From positions 3,863,852-3,927,851 of the forward strand of contig NZ_NRSW01000001.1 in assembly GCF_002288635.1 (NCBI RefSeq): a stretch of 64,000 nucleotides of DNA. Direction: 5' to 3'. Source of the stretch: Mucilaginibacter sp. MD40 (GTDB taxonomy: Bacteria > Bacteroidota > Bacteroidia > Sphingobacteriales > Sphingobacteriaceae). The notes under the pieces are model-generated. The model saw only the letters and a program-made list of their open reading frames with translations. It searched no databases and was not told where the DNA came from. Shown here one piece after another: positions 49,859 through 58,075 of this stretch (the stretch's first letter is position 1; every line of letters starts with the position of its first letter). The translations under genes and the position numbers were made by a program.

Positions 49859-50152
49859 TTTCTTTTTCTCATGAATGATAACAAATACATCTTCGTTATC
49901 CTTTTTCATGAGGTATTTCTCACGGGCAAATTTCTCCAGTCGTGACTTGTCTGAACTTAGTTCCTCCAGGTCCTTTTTAACTTTTTCTGTTTCTGTTTTA
50001 TAAAATGCTTCTTCCTCTTTCAGCTTGTTCACCTGCTGGCGATACTCATACTGCGAGAAAAGATCGTTCTTGTCGAAAAATATCATCCAAATAATGAAGG
50101 CCAGTGTCACCAGGAAAAACTTATTCTTGATAAGATCCAAAAGACGTTTCAT
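49856..50152 (-). CDS. septum formation initiator, FtsB/DivIC type
   Basis: Start taken at the second ATG (MKRLLDLIKNKFFLVTLAF), giving 98 residues; seven more residues are possible from 50173. One TM helix (NKFFLVTLAFIIWMIFF) is followed by a coiled coil (YEYRQQVNKLKEEEAFYKTETEKVKKDLEELSSD) and the conserved end (KFAREKYLMKKDNEDVFVI, matching the A-R-E-x-Y-x-M/L-x(3)-GE/NE pattern). FtsB/DivIC proteins bridge FtsL and FtsQ at the division site. Monocistronic. Confidence 0.88.
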   Translation of the reverse strand: MKRLLDLIKNKFFLVTLAFIIWMIFFDKNDLFSQYEYRQQVNKLKEEEAFYKTETEKVKKDLEELSSDKSRLEKFAREKYLMKKDNEDVFVIIHEKKK

Positions 50153-50204
50153 TTTTACCGAATCTAATTTCACTTTAAAGCTAAATGTTTTTTAAATGCA
50201 AAAC

Positions 50205-50300
50205 AAGTTTTGCGTTAGAGATTAAAGATTGGTGATCAGAGATTAGGAACACGCCAATCTTAACAAACAACTAATCGCTAATCTCTTACCTCTAATTAAC
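50205..50300. repeat. low-complexity inverted repeat between divIC-like and helicase genes
   Basis: Left half TTAGAGATTAAAGATTGG / GATCAGAGATTAGG, right half CCAATCTTAAC / AACTAATCGCTAATCTC / TTACCTCTAAT. The two halves are imperfect reverse complements around 50250. It belongs to the same family style as 46763-46792 and 47586-47625. Confidence 0.6.
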
Positions 50301-51664
50301 TATCTCCGCCCGCTCATGCCACTGGTACCGCCGGTTTTGGAACCTGCTTTACGGCTACCGCTGTTATGACGGCTTTCGCCGTTTGCACTTTTGTTTCCGC
50401 CACGGTTGTTACGCCCACGGTTTGCACCACCATTACGGCCTCCACGGCTTTCGCCAGCCGGCGCTTTACCTTTAACAGCAATGCTTACGGCCTTTCCGGT
50501 CATCCGGGCATTCATCAGTTCAATACTTAGCGGGTATGGGTGGCCTTCTTCTATAGGCACTTGTTTACCAATAAGCTTATTAATATCCTTTAAGTATTCT
50601 ATCTCTTCTTCCCCATCACAAAATGACATAGCAATACCGCTGGCACCTGCCCTGCCTGTACGGCCAATACGGTGAACGTAAGTTTCGGGAATATTAGGCA
50701 ACTCGTAGTTTACCACATGGCTCAGCTCATCAATATCAATACCACGGGCGGCTATATCCGTAGCGATGAGCACACGTGTGGTACGGTTCTTAAAGTTTGT
50801 TAAAGCCCGCTGCCTGGCATTCTGCGATTTATTACCATGGATAGCTTCGGCGGTTATACCTGCCTTATGCAGGTCCTTTACTACTTTATCCGCGCCATGC
50901 TTGGTACGGGTAAAAACCAAAAGGGTTCTAATGTTCTTATCTTTAAGGATATGGATAAGCAGGTTCTTTTTGTTGCTTTTTTCTACAAAGTATATCGCCT
51001 GCTGTATGGTATCGGCTGTTGATGATACCGGCGCCACCTCTACCTTCTCAGGGTTGTTTAGTATTGAATCAGCCAGCGACTGAATCTCTTTAGGCATTGT
51101 TGCCGAAAAGAACAGCGTTTGCCTTTTCGCAGGCACTTTAGCGATGATCTTTTTTACATCGTTCACAAAACCCATATCCAGCATGCGGTCGGCTTCGTCC
51201 AGAATCAGCATTTTGATATGGTTGATATGAACATAACCCTGGTTCATCAGGTCGAGCAAACGGCCGGGTGTTGCCACCAGGATATCAACACCTTTTCGTA
51301 AGGCATCAACCTGTGGGTTTTGCGATACACCGCCAAATATTACCAGGTTCTTTAAACCTGTATTACGGCCATAAGCGGTAAAACTATCGCCAATTTGTAT
51401 AGCCAGTTCACGGGTTGGGGTAAGCACAAGCGCTTTTATAGTTTTTTGCTCACGGTGTTGCTGGCGCTCGTTATAAAACAATTGCAGCGTTGGTATGGCA
51501 AAAGCGGCCGTTTTACCGGTACCGGTTTGCGCGCAGCCTAACAGGTCGCGGCGTTGTAATATATAAGGGATGGCCTGTTGCTGTATGGGTGTAGGGCTGG
51601 TATAACCCTCGGTTTGTAAAGCCTTTAAAATAGGCTCAATTAATTTAAGATCGGTAAATAACAT
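50300..51664 (-). CDS. DEAD-box RNA helicase with RGG-like tail
   Basis: A 454-residue DEAD-box protein. It has the Q motif (PTPIQQQAIPYIL), I (AQTGTGKTAAFAIP), Ia (LTPTRELAIQIG), II (LDEADRMLDMGF), III (FFSATMP), V (LIATDIAARGIDI) and VI (HRIGRTGRAG). The C-terminal 60 residues are Gly/Arg/Asn/Ser-rich (RGGRNGGANRGRNNRGGNK), typical of RhlE-type helicases. It acts in ribosome assembly or RNA turnover, often at low temperature. Monocistronic. Confidence 0.93.
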   Translation of the reverse strand: MLFTDLKLIEPILKALQTEGYTSPTPIQQQAIPYILQRRDLLGCAQTGTGKTAAFAIPTLQLFYNERQQHREQKTIKALVLTPTRELAIQIGDSFTAYGRNTGLKNLVIFGGVSQNPQVDALRKGVDILVATPGRLLDLMNQGYVHINHIKMLILDEADRMLDMGFVNDVKKIIAKVPAKRQTLFFSATMPKEIQSLADSILNNPEKVEVAPVSSTADTIQQAIYFVEKSNKKNLLIHILKDKNIRTLLVFTRTKHGADKVVKDLHKAGITAEAIHGNKSQNARQRALTNFKNRTTRVLIATDIAARGIDIDELSHVVNYELPNIPETYVHRIGRTGRAGASGIAMSFCDGEEEIEYLKDINKLIGKQVPIEEGHPYPLSIELMNARMTGKAVSIAVKGKAPAGESRGGRNGGANRGRNNRGGNKSANGESRHNSGSRKAGSKTGGTSGMSGRR

Positions 51665-51776
51665 TTTCAGGGAAAAACGCGGAAATATATCTCCGCTATA
51701 TATTGAAGGGTGAAAGACAAATTTTAATTCAACGGCAAAGATACGCTTTTATCGGCAGATAAAGGCAAGAGCCCTA

Positions 51777-52292
51777 TTACGCAGATGCGCCGCTGCTATT
51801 TTGCCTGCGTTTGGCAACAAAGCCATCCAGCAGTATTAAGCCAAGGCCTATCATGATAGACACATCGGCGGCGTTAAATATACCGGTTTGCAGGGGGCCA
51901 AATTTCAGATGCACAAAATCGGTTACAGAGTCATGCGCTATACGGTCATACAAATTGCCTATGCCTCCGCCTATACAGCAAACAATACCCATAGCCATTA
52001 ACGGCGACATTTTAGGCTTTACCATTACATACACCAGCCCCCCAATAAGTGCCAGTATGGGTAATAAAGTAAGAACAATGAAACGGAATGGCTGTACCAG
52101 CTTATCACCTAAACTCAGAAAAGCCCCGGTATTCTCTACATGTAATAGTGTAACATGCCCGTCAAGAAAATAATACTGATCATAGATATTGATATGATCG
52201 CGCATCATTGATTTAGTAACCTGGTCGCAACTGATATTCAGCGCCAGCAAAGCCAGTATGGCCGCAATTCGGTAAGCCCCTTTCAACTTCAT
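51777..52292 (-). CDS. lspA: lipoprotein signal peptidase (signal peptidase II)
   Basis: The ATG at 52292 (MKLKGAYRIAAILALLALNISCDQVTK) fits the family start; the open frame upstream overlaps the carA terminator. The 171-residue protein has four TM helices. The catalytic aspartates are in GGIGNLYDRI and FNAADVSIMIG, and the conserved ENTGAFLSLG loop is seen. It cuts the signal peptide of diacylglyceryl-modified prolipoproteins such as those predicted in this window. Confidence 0.94.
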   Translation of the reverse strand: MKLKGAYRIAAILALLALNISCDQVTKSMMRDHINIYDQYYFLDGHVTLLHVENTGAFLSLGDKLVQPFRFIVLTLLPILALIGGLVYVMVKPKMSPLMAMGIVCCIGGGIGNLYDRIAHDSVTDFVHLKFGPLQTGIFNAADVSIMIGLGLILLDGFVAKRRQNSSGASA

Positions 52293-52318
52293 CTCGGTGC
52301 GAAGGTAATAAAAGACAT

Positions 52319-52350
52319 AAAAAAAGCCTTTCAAAAAATTGAAAGGCTTT
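52319..52350 (-). terminator. carA terminator
   Basis: An 11-bp perfect stem (AAAGCCTTTCA / TGAAAGGCTTT) with a T7 run on the minus strand (52325-52319). It starts 18 bases after the carA stop. Confidence 0.92.
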
Positions 52351-52367
52351 CATTTATAATCTTAAAA

Positions 52368-53471
52368 CTATTTCTTCATCAGATTGATAAAATCATCAAA
52401 CAGGTAACGGCTATCATGCGGGCCGGGAGACGATTCTGGGTGGTATTGTACCGAAAAAGCTTTTTTACCTTTTACGCGAATACCTTCGATAGATTGGTCG
52501 TTCAGGTTAACGTGAGTAACTTCCACTTTATCTGATGCCCTTACCGCTTCCTGTACCACACCAAAACCGTGGTTTTGTGATGTTACTTCGCAATGATCAA
52601 TGATCACGTTTTTAACCGGGTGGTTCAATCCTCGGTGACCGTTAAACATTTTTTTGGTAGGGATATCGTTAGCCAGGGCCAGTAACTGGTGGCCAAGGCA
52701 AATACCAAACATCGGTTTCTCAGAAGCCAAAACTTTCTTTACCGTTTCAATAGCGTATGGCATAGCCGATGGATCGCCGGGGCCATTAGAAATAAAGTAA
52801 CCTGATGGCGCAAAATCTTTCTCCATTTCCTCAAAAGTGGTTTTGGCAGGGTAAACTTTAGCGTAAACATCGCGGTCATCAAAATTGCGCAGGATGTTTT
52901 TCTTTACACCGAGGTCAAGCACGGCAACACGGTAGGTAGCATCCTCTTTACCAAAAGTGTAGGTTTCTTTAGTTGATACCTGTGACGAAAGCTCCAAACC
53001 ATCCATTGAGGGCACCTGGGCCAATTTAGCTTTCAGTTCTTCAACATCTAATATCTCAGATGAAATAATAGCGTTCATGGCGCCTTTATCGCGTATGTGG
53101 CGCACCAACTGGCGGGTATCTACATCAGATATGCCTACCAGGTTATGCTGCTGAAAATAATCCTGGATAGATTCATCTGCCTGCTTGCGGCTGTAAGTAA
53201 TATTGTAGTTTTTACAAACCAGGCCGGCAATCTGTATCTGTTCAGATTCAACCTCTTCATTAGCTATACCGTAGTTACCAATGTGCGCATTGGTTGCTAC
53301 CATAATTTGCCCAAAGTAAGATGGGTCGGTAAAAATTTCCTGGTAGCCGGTCATGCCGGTATTAAAACAAATTTCGCCTGTGGTAGTACCTATTTTGCCT
53401 GCGGCTTTACCATGAAAAACGGTGCCATCTTCCAACAGCAAAATAGCAGGTAACTTGGTGAAATGATTCAT
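52368..53471 (-). CDS. carA: carbamoyl-phosphate synthase small subunit
   Basis: The 367-residue protein has the small-subunit N-terminal domain (LLLEDGTVFHGKAAGKIGTTTGEICFNTGMTGYQEIFTDPSYFGQIM). The class I glutamine amidotransferase domain follows, with nucleophile Cys in FGICLGHQLLA, oxyanion SNGPGDPSAM and the catalytic His/Glu pair in VQYHPESSPGPHD. It releases ammonia from glutamine for CarB. carB is not adjacent, and the gene is monocistronic with its own terminator. Confidence 0.97.
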   Translation of the reverse strand: MNHFTKLPAILLLEDGTVFHGKAAGKIGTTTGEICFNTGMTGYQEIFTDPSYFGQIMVATNAHIGNYGIANEEVESEQIQIAGLVCKNYNITYSRKQADESIQDYFQQHNLVGISDVDTRQLVRHIRDKGAMNAIISSEILDVEELKAKLAQVPSMDGLELSSQVSTKETYTFGKEDATYRVAVLDLGVKKNILRNFDDRDVYAKVYPAKTTFEEMEKDFAPSGYFISNGPGDPSAMPYAIETVKKVLASEKPMFGICLGHQLLALANDIPTKKMFNGHRGLNHPVKNVIIDHCEVTSQNHGFGVVQEAVRASDKVEVTHVNLNDQSIEGIRVKGKKAFSVQYHPESSPGPHDSRYLFDDFINLMKK

Positions 53472-53656
53472 TTAGCAAAAAAATTGAAAGGGTTAAATAT
53501 TCGGATTTTCTGGCTCGAAGCTCCGTGAAAAGAAAGTAAAGGGCTGAAGTGAAGTACCTCTTTATTCACGCCGCAAAAGTAGAGAAAAATTTCAAATTGC
53601 GGATGTGTGATTTTGATTTTTTACAGATAAAAGCTAAGAAATGAAAGATTGAATTC

Positions 53657-53695
53657 AAATCGTACATCTAAAATCGTAAATCTAAAATCAAACGA
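53657..53695. repeat. tandem ATCGTAAATCTAAA-type repeat upstream of panB
   Basis: About three imperfect 14-base units (ATCGTACATCTAAA, ATCGTAAATCTAAA) lie just before the panB leader. They match the arm sequence of the inverted repeat between mreB and mreC. Confidence 0.65.
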
Positions 53696-53726
53696 TACCT
53701 TTGCCTTACAAAAACTAAATGATACC

Positions 53727-54542
53727 ATGTCGGTAAACAAAGAAATTAAGCGCATTACTACTCATACGCTGCAGGAGATGAAGAACCGTGGCGAAAAGAT
53801 AGCGATGCTTACCGCTTATGATTATTCAATGGCTGCTATTGTTGACAATGCAGGTATGGATGTAATACTGGTGGGCGACTCGGCCAGCAACGTAATGGCC
53901 GGGCACGAAACCACCCTGCCAATTACCTTAGACCAGATGATTTATCACGCATCGTCGGTTGTGCGGGCAGCCAAACGTGCGCTGGTAATTGTGGATCTGC
54001 CCTTTGGCTCGTATCAGGGTAATTCCAAAGAGGCCCTGGCTTCGGCTATCCGTATCATGAAGGAATCCGGCGCGCATGGTATCAAGTTAGAAGGTGGCGT
54101 AGAAATAGCTGAATCGATCAGCCGCATCCTAACCGCGGGCATCCCGGTGATGGGCCATTTGGGTTTAACGCCGCAATCCATATACAAATTTGGCACCTAC
54201 ACCGTACGCGCCAAAGAAGAGGCCGAAGCAGCAAAACTGAAAGAGGACGCCAAAAAGCTGGAAGAACTGGGATGTTTCAGCATTGTTTTAGAAAAAATAC
54301 CATCGCAACTGGCTAAAGAAGTAAGCGAAAGCCTGCACATACCCACCATCGGTATAGGCGGCGGACAGCACTGCGACGGCCAGGTATTGGTGATACATGA
54401 CATGCTGGGCATTAACAAAGGTTTTAAACCCCGCTTTTTGCGCCAGTATGCCGACCTGTTTGATGTAATGAACAATGCCATCGGCAATTACGTTACCGAT
54501 GTAAAGGCGAAAAGCTTCCCTAACAAGAAAGAGGAATATTAG
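53727..54542 (+). CDS. panB: 3-methyl-2-oxobutanoate hydroxymethyltransferase
   Basis: The ATG at 53727 gives 271 residues and starts just before the conserved domain; the open frame upstream is repeat DNA. Seen: KIAMLTAYDYSMAAIVDNAGMDVILVGDSASNVMAGHETTLPITLDQM (metal ligands and substrate pocket), VDLPFGSYQ, GAHGIKLEGG, PVMGHLGLTPQS and IPTIGIGGGQHCDGQVLVIHDMLG. It makes ketopantoate for pantothenate and CoA. The RluA-type gene follows 64 bases later. Confidence 0.97.
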   Translation: MSVNKEIKRITTHTLQEMKNRGEKIAMLTAYDYSMAAIVDNAGMDVILVGDSASNVMAGHETTLPITLDQMIYHASSVVRAAKRALVIVDLPFGSYQGNSKEALASAIRIMKESGAHGIKLEGGVEIAESISRILTAGIPVMGHLGLTPQSIYKFGTYTVRAKEEAEAAKLKEDAKKLEELGCFSIVLEKIPSQLAKEVSESLHIPTIGIGGGQHCDGQVLVIHDMLGINKGFKPRFLRQYADLFDVMNNAIGNYVTDVKAKSFPNKKEEY

Positions 54543-54546
54543 CAGC

Positions 54547-54606
54547 TACGCTGGTTCATGGTTAATAGTTCATAGCAGCTAAACCATGGACCATGGACCA
54601 TTAACC
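54547..54606. repeat. GGTTCATGGTTAATAG-type palindromic repeat
   Basis: GGTTCATGGTTAATAGTTCATAG and ACCATGGACCATTAACCATGAAC read as imperfect reverse complements around 54575. Another member of the dispersed low-complexity palindromes; it lies between panB and the pseudouridine synthase gene and includes the latter's start region. Confidence 0.6.
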
Positions 54607-55329
54607 ATGAACTTAAAGCAACATACCTACATAAACAAAGACATTACCGACGCAGATGTGCTGTACGAGGACAATCACCTCATTGCCATTAACAAACGTG
54701 CCGGTGATATTGTACAGGTTGATGAAACCGGCGATGAGCCGCTGGACGAAAAGGTTAAGCGCTATATTGCTGCTAAATACAACAAGCCCAATGGCGCGTT
54801 TTTGGGCGTAGTGCATCGTTTAGATCGCCCGGTGAGTGGCGTTATCCTGTTTGCCAAAACCAGTAAAGCGTTAGACAGGATCAACAAGATGTTTAAGAAC
54901 CGCGAAATGCATAAAACCTATTTCGCCATTACAAGGCAGCAGCCTCAGCCCCCTGCCGGTAACCTGGTACACTGGTTGGTAAAAAACTCGCAAAAGAACG
55001 TCACCAAAGCCCATGATAAGGAAGTGCAAGGCAGCCTGCGGTCCGAATTAAACTACAAGATGGTTGGCCAGCGCGATGGCTATTCGGTTATTGAAGTAGA
55101 TCCGATAACAGGCCGCCCACATCAGATACGTGTACAACTATCAACCCTGGGCTGCCCCATCGTAGGCGATAATAAATACGGATATCCACGCGGCAGCCTG
55201 CGCAAAAGCATTTGCCTGCACGCCCGTCGCTTAAAGTTCATCCACCCGGTTAAAAATGAACCTATAGAGATTGTAGCCAGCTTACCTAAAGATGGCTTTT
55301 GGGATAAGTTTGAGGATCTGATACCGTAA
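54607..55329 (+). CDS. RluA-family pseudouridine synthase
   Basis: The ATG at 54607 (MNLKQHTYINKDITDADVLYED) gives 240 residues; the longer frame reads through the palindromic repeat. Core motifs: LYEDNHLIAINKRAGDIVQ, catalytic Asp in GVVHRLDRPVSGVILFAKT, KTYFAI, and DPITGRPHQIRVQLSTLGCPIVGDNKYG. No S4 domain is present, so it is of the RluA/RluC-like single-domain type. It isomerises uridine in rRNA or tRNA; the target site cannot be told. Confidence 0.92.
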   Translation: MNLKQHTYINKDITDADVLYEDNHLIAINKRAGDIVQVDETGDEPLDEKVKRYIAAKYNKPNGAFLGVVHRLDRPVSGVILFAKTSKALDRINKMFKNREMHKTYFAITRQQPQPPAGNLVHWLVKNSQKNVTKAHDKEVQGSLRSELNYKMVGQRDGYSVIEVDPITGRPHQIRVQLSTLGCPIVGDNKYGYPRGSLRKSICLHARRLKFIHPVKNEPIEIVASLPKDGFWDKFEDLIP

Positions 55330-55340
55330 AGTTCTTAAGT

Positions 55341-55427
55341 GTCATTGCGAGCGACAGCACGGCAATCTCACAGGATAAGCAAGTTTGACATGCCTACGAG
55401 ATTGCCACGTCGCTACGCTCCTCGCAA
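55341..55427. repeat. TGTCATTGCGAGCG repeat element (REP-like)
   Basis: Nested inverted arms: TTGCGAG (55345-55351) with CTCGCAA (55421-55427), and GGCAATCTC (55361-55369) with GAGATTGCC (55398-55406). The sequence CATTGCGAGCGACAG...GGCAATCTC is a widespread intergenic repeat style in Bacteroidota, often read as REP-like elements. Confidence 0.75.
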
Positions 55428-55447
55428 AGACATGGCTCTAAGAAAAC

Positions 55448-55485
55448 AAAAAGCCCGTTTACTCACATAGCCAGGCTTTTTTAAT
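55448..55485. terminator. hairpin between convergent genes
   Basis: AAAAAGCC (55448-55455) and GGCTTTTT (55474-55481), loop 18, followed by TTAATTTTTA. A-rich on one side and T-rich on the other, so it could end both the pseudouridine synthase and the DUF885 transcripts. Confidence 0.6.
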
Positions 55486-55509
55486 TTTTACTTTTGAATT
55501 TTGACTTGC

Positions 55510-57282
55510 TTACTTCCCTTCTTTCTTGGGCGGGGCAAACATAGCTTCCTTAATATATTTAACGGGGGCGCTGCCATAGCTCAGGAACTTTTCATTAAAG
55601 TCTTTAACTTTAAATTTATCAGCTTGTTTCTTTTGCCAATCCTGGTAAAGCTGGTTGATCTCCTTGTAACCGGTGTAATAACTGGTAAGCTGTACACTGC
55701 TCACAGTTACCCTTTTCCATTTACCCTCGGCCTCGGCCTGCTGCTGGAAAGCTTCTCTGGTAAGCATTTTTATCGCCTGCTCGCGGGTCATGTTACCGGC
55801 GTGCACGCTGTAATCTAAAATAGCGTTACAAACAGAGCGCAGGTGCCATTTATACCACATCAGGCGCATCTCGGGCGCGCCATTACCATAACCGGCATCA
55901 ATCATTTCCTGCTCGCTAAATACCGCCCAGCCTTCAACCATTGCACCGTTACCAAATATAGATTTGATCATGCTCGGTGCCTTGTTGGAATAAACCAACT
56001 GGGTGTAATGGCCCGGTATGGCTTCGTGAATACAGAGTATCTGTAAAATATAATCGTTGTACTCGCGCAGGTAGCTTTCTGCCCTGGCGACCGGCCAACC
56101 TTGCAGACTGCCTACGTTATAATAGGTATTACCGCCTTTATCATAAGGGCCGGGCGCGCTTACCGACGCACCGGCTACTCCTGCCATATAAGCCGGCTCT
56201 TTACGCACCACCAAAGGTTTTGTATGATCGAGCGTTACGAGGTCTTTTGATTTAATAAAGGCTATCAGCTTAGGTATCGTTTTCTCAATGGCAGATTGAA
56301 ATTCGTCCTGCTTAACATGGCTGGCAGAAAGCGTGTCGATAACACGGCTAATGAGTTCAAGCGAATCATTCGGCATGGACTCGCTTTTAAAGTATTTGGG
56401 CCACAGCTGCCTGCTTATCTTAGCCATTTCCCTGTGCAAAAACTTTTTCCGCTCTACGGCCGCGTTAAACATTTGCTGCGCACTGATCTCTGCCTGCACC
56501 TCGTATTTAAATTTAGGCTCATACAACTCCTTGCCCAGGCGGAAACTCCGGGGCTTGTCATTCTTCATGGCTTTCAAAAATGCTACGTATCCTTTAATAG
56601 ATTCAACCGCTGTTTTGGCCCTGTCGGTAATTTGTTTTTGCTCCGCATCAGGCAGTTTGCTTTTCTTAAGCGAATCGGTAAGGTCGTTTTCAAAAACACC
56701 TAAGCCGCCTTCGTTCTGTTCTATGGCCAGATCAGTAAGTTCCTTAACCGGGTTTTTCAATTGCAATTGTGCCGCTTTGTAGTAAGCCGGTATGTTTTCC
56801 ATGCGTTGGTACATACTGTGCAGGCGTTTTTGCAGTGGCGCGTAATGCTCATTCAGCATAAATGCGAACGTACCGATCACGTTGTAGGCTGATGGATCCC
56901 ACTCGTACGACTTTAACTGCTCGGTACCCCACTGCATGGACTCCAGTTGATTTTTGATCATGTGATGATCTATCTTGTTATTATCCGTTAGCAGGCTTGG
57001 CTCATAACGGCTAAGCGAATCCAGCTGTACTTTAGCAAACTTTAGTTTTTGCTCGCGTGCTTTTGCGCTGGGTACAATCAACAGGCTATCATACTTATGG
57101 TACCCAACTGAGGTAGCCCATTCAGGGTTAATTTTCCAAAACTCTTCCAGAAAATGATCTTCATATCGGATAAAGGTGCCGTCGTCTTTTAAGCCGTTAT
57201 CTATGCTGCCGCCCTGGTCTTTTTTACAGGCGGTAAAGGCGGTTACATACAATGCGAGAAGGATGAGTATTCTTTTAGTCAC
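55510..57282 (-). CDS. DUF885-family lipoprotein, metallopeptidase-like
   Basis: Starts at GTG. The 590-residue protein has a lipoprotein signal (RILILLALYVTAFTACKK). The body is the DUF885 fold with two zinc-type motifs: the HExxxGH segment in LCIHEAIPGHYTQLVYS, and a following EGWAVFSEQEM segment with a further Glu. DUF885 proteins are predicted gluzincin-like peptidases, and the motif order fits. It would act on peptides in the periplasm or outer leaflet. Monocistronic. Substrate unknown. Confidence 0.88.
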   Translation of the reverse strand: MTKRILILLALYVTAFTACKKDQGGSIDNGLKDDGTFIRYEDHFLEEFWKINPEWATSVGYHKYDSLLIVPSAKAREQKLKFAKVQLDSLSRYEPSLLTDNNKIDHHMIKNQLESMQWGTEQLKSYEWDPSAYNVIGTFAFMLNEHYAPLQKRLHSMYQRMENIPAYYKAAQLQLKNPVKELTDLAIEQNEGGLGVFENDLTDSLKKSKLPDAEQKQITDRAKTAVESIKGYVAFLKAMKNDKPRSFRLGKELYEPKFKYEVQAEISAQQMFNAAVERKKFLHREMAKISRQLWPKYFKSESMPNDSLELISRVIDTLSASHVKQDEFQSAIEKTIPKLIAFIKSKDLVTLDHTKPLVVRKEPAYMAGVAGASVSAPGPYDKGGNTYYNVGSLQGWPVARAESYLREYNDYILQILCIHEAIPGHYTQLVYSNKAPSMIKSIFGNGAMVEGWAVFSEQEMIDAGYGNGAPEMRLMWYKWHLRSVCNAILDYSVHAGNMTREQAIKMLTREAFQQQAEAEGKWKRVTVSSVQLTSYYTGYKEINQLYQDWQKKQADKFKVKDFNEKFLSYGSAPVKYIKEAMFAPPKKEGK

Positions 57283-57375
57283 GGTGAGTAGGATTTGCTT
57301 TTGGTGATAAACTTAAAACTTTGGAAGTTATAAATCAAACCTTACTTCTGTTTGTTAAATAATAAAACTTCTGGC

Positions 57376-57849
57376 ATGAGCGATCAACACGATATATTAA
57401 TAAAAGAACTGATAAAACTACTGGAGGGTGGCGGCGCCCATGCTACGCTTGAGGATGCGCTGGATGGTATACCAGCCGATAAATTAGGTATAAAACCACA
57501 TGGCCTGCCTTATAGTATATGGCAATTAGCCGAACATATCCGCATTGCGCAATGGGATATGCTGGAGTTTAGCAAGGATGCCAGCCATCAATCGCCTAAA
57601 TGGCCGGATGGTTACTGGCCAAAAGAAACCGCACCAGCCGATGAAGCAGAATGGAATAAAACTGTTGCAGCTATTAAGGCTGATCGCAAAGCGTTTATAG
57701 AACTTTTAAAAAGCGGTGATATATACGCGGCTATCCCTCACGGCGAGGGCCAAAGCATCCTTCGCGAAGCCCTGCAAATAGCAGATCATAACGCGTATCA
57801 CACCTCAGAGATCATTCTGCTAAGAAGGTTGCTGGGGATATGGAAATAA
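57376..57849 (+). CDS. DinB-family protein
   Basis: The ATG at 57376 (MSDQHDILIKELIKLLEGGGAHATLEDALDGI) gives 157 residues; the frame upstream begins at a TTG. It is a four-helix DinB/YfiT-type bundle. Conserved His positions are seen in WQLAEHIRIAQWDML and ALQIADHNAYHTSEIILLRRLL, which form the metal site of the family. Members include thiol-dependent metalloenzymes, but most Bacteroidota copies lack an assigned reaction. Confidence 0.83.
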   Translation: MSDQHDILIKELIKLLEGGGAHATLEDALDGIPADKLGIKPHGLPYSIWQLAEHIRIAQWDMLEFSKDASHQSPKWPDGYWPKETAPADEAEWNKTVAAIKADRKAFIELLKSGDIYAAIPHGEGQSILREALQIADHNAYHTSEIILLRRLLGIWK

Positions 57850-57855
57850 TGTAGT

Positions 57856-58061
57856 GAGTGGTGAATAGAGAATGGTGAGTTGTTTCAAGTGTAATTTGAA
57901 CGATAGAGAGAAATCTTCTGCACGAAGTATCTGCAAACAAAAGAGTTATCTTCGAAGAGCTCCACTTCGTTCCTGTCCTCCTTGCTATCGCTCGTTCGAA
58001 ATCGCAAATGATTATATATAAAACCTATTCACTTTTTATCACGACCCACTATTCACCACTC
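57856..58061. repeat. 206-bp segment with 13-bp terminal inverted repeats (MITE-like or palindrome)
   Basis: GAGTGGTGAATAG (57856-57868) and CTATTCACCACTC (58049-58061) are exact reverse complements flanking about 180 bases without coding potential. Inside are smaller inverted bits (for example CTTCTGCACGAAG). It could be a MITE, or two members of the low-complexity repeat family facing each other. No target-site duplication is obvious. Confidence 0.45.
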
Positions 58062-58075
58062 CCCCTTACAATTTA

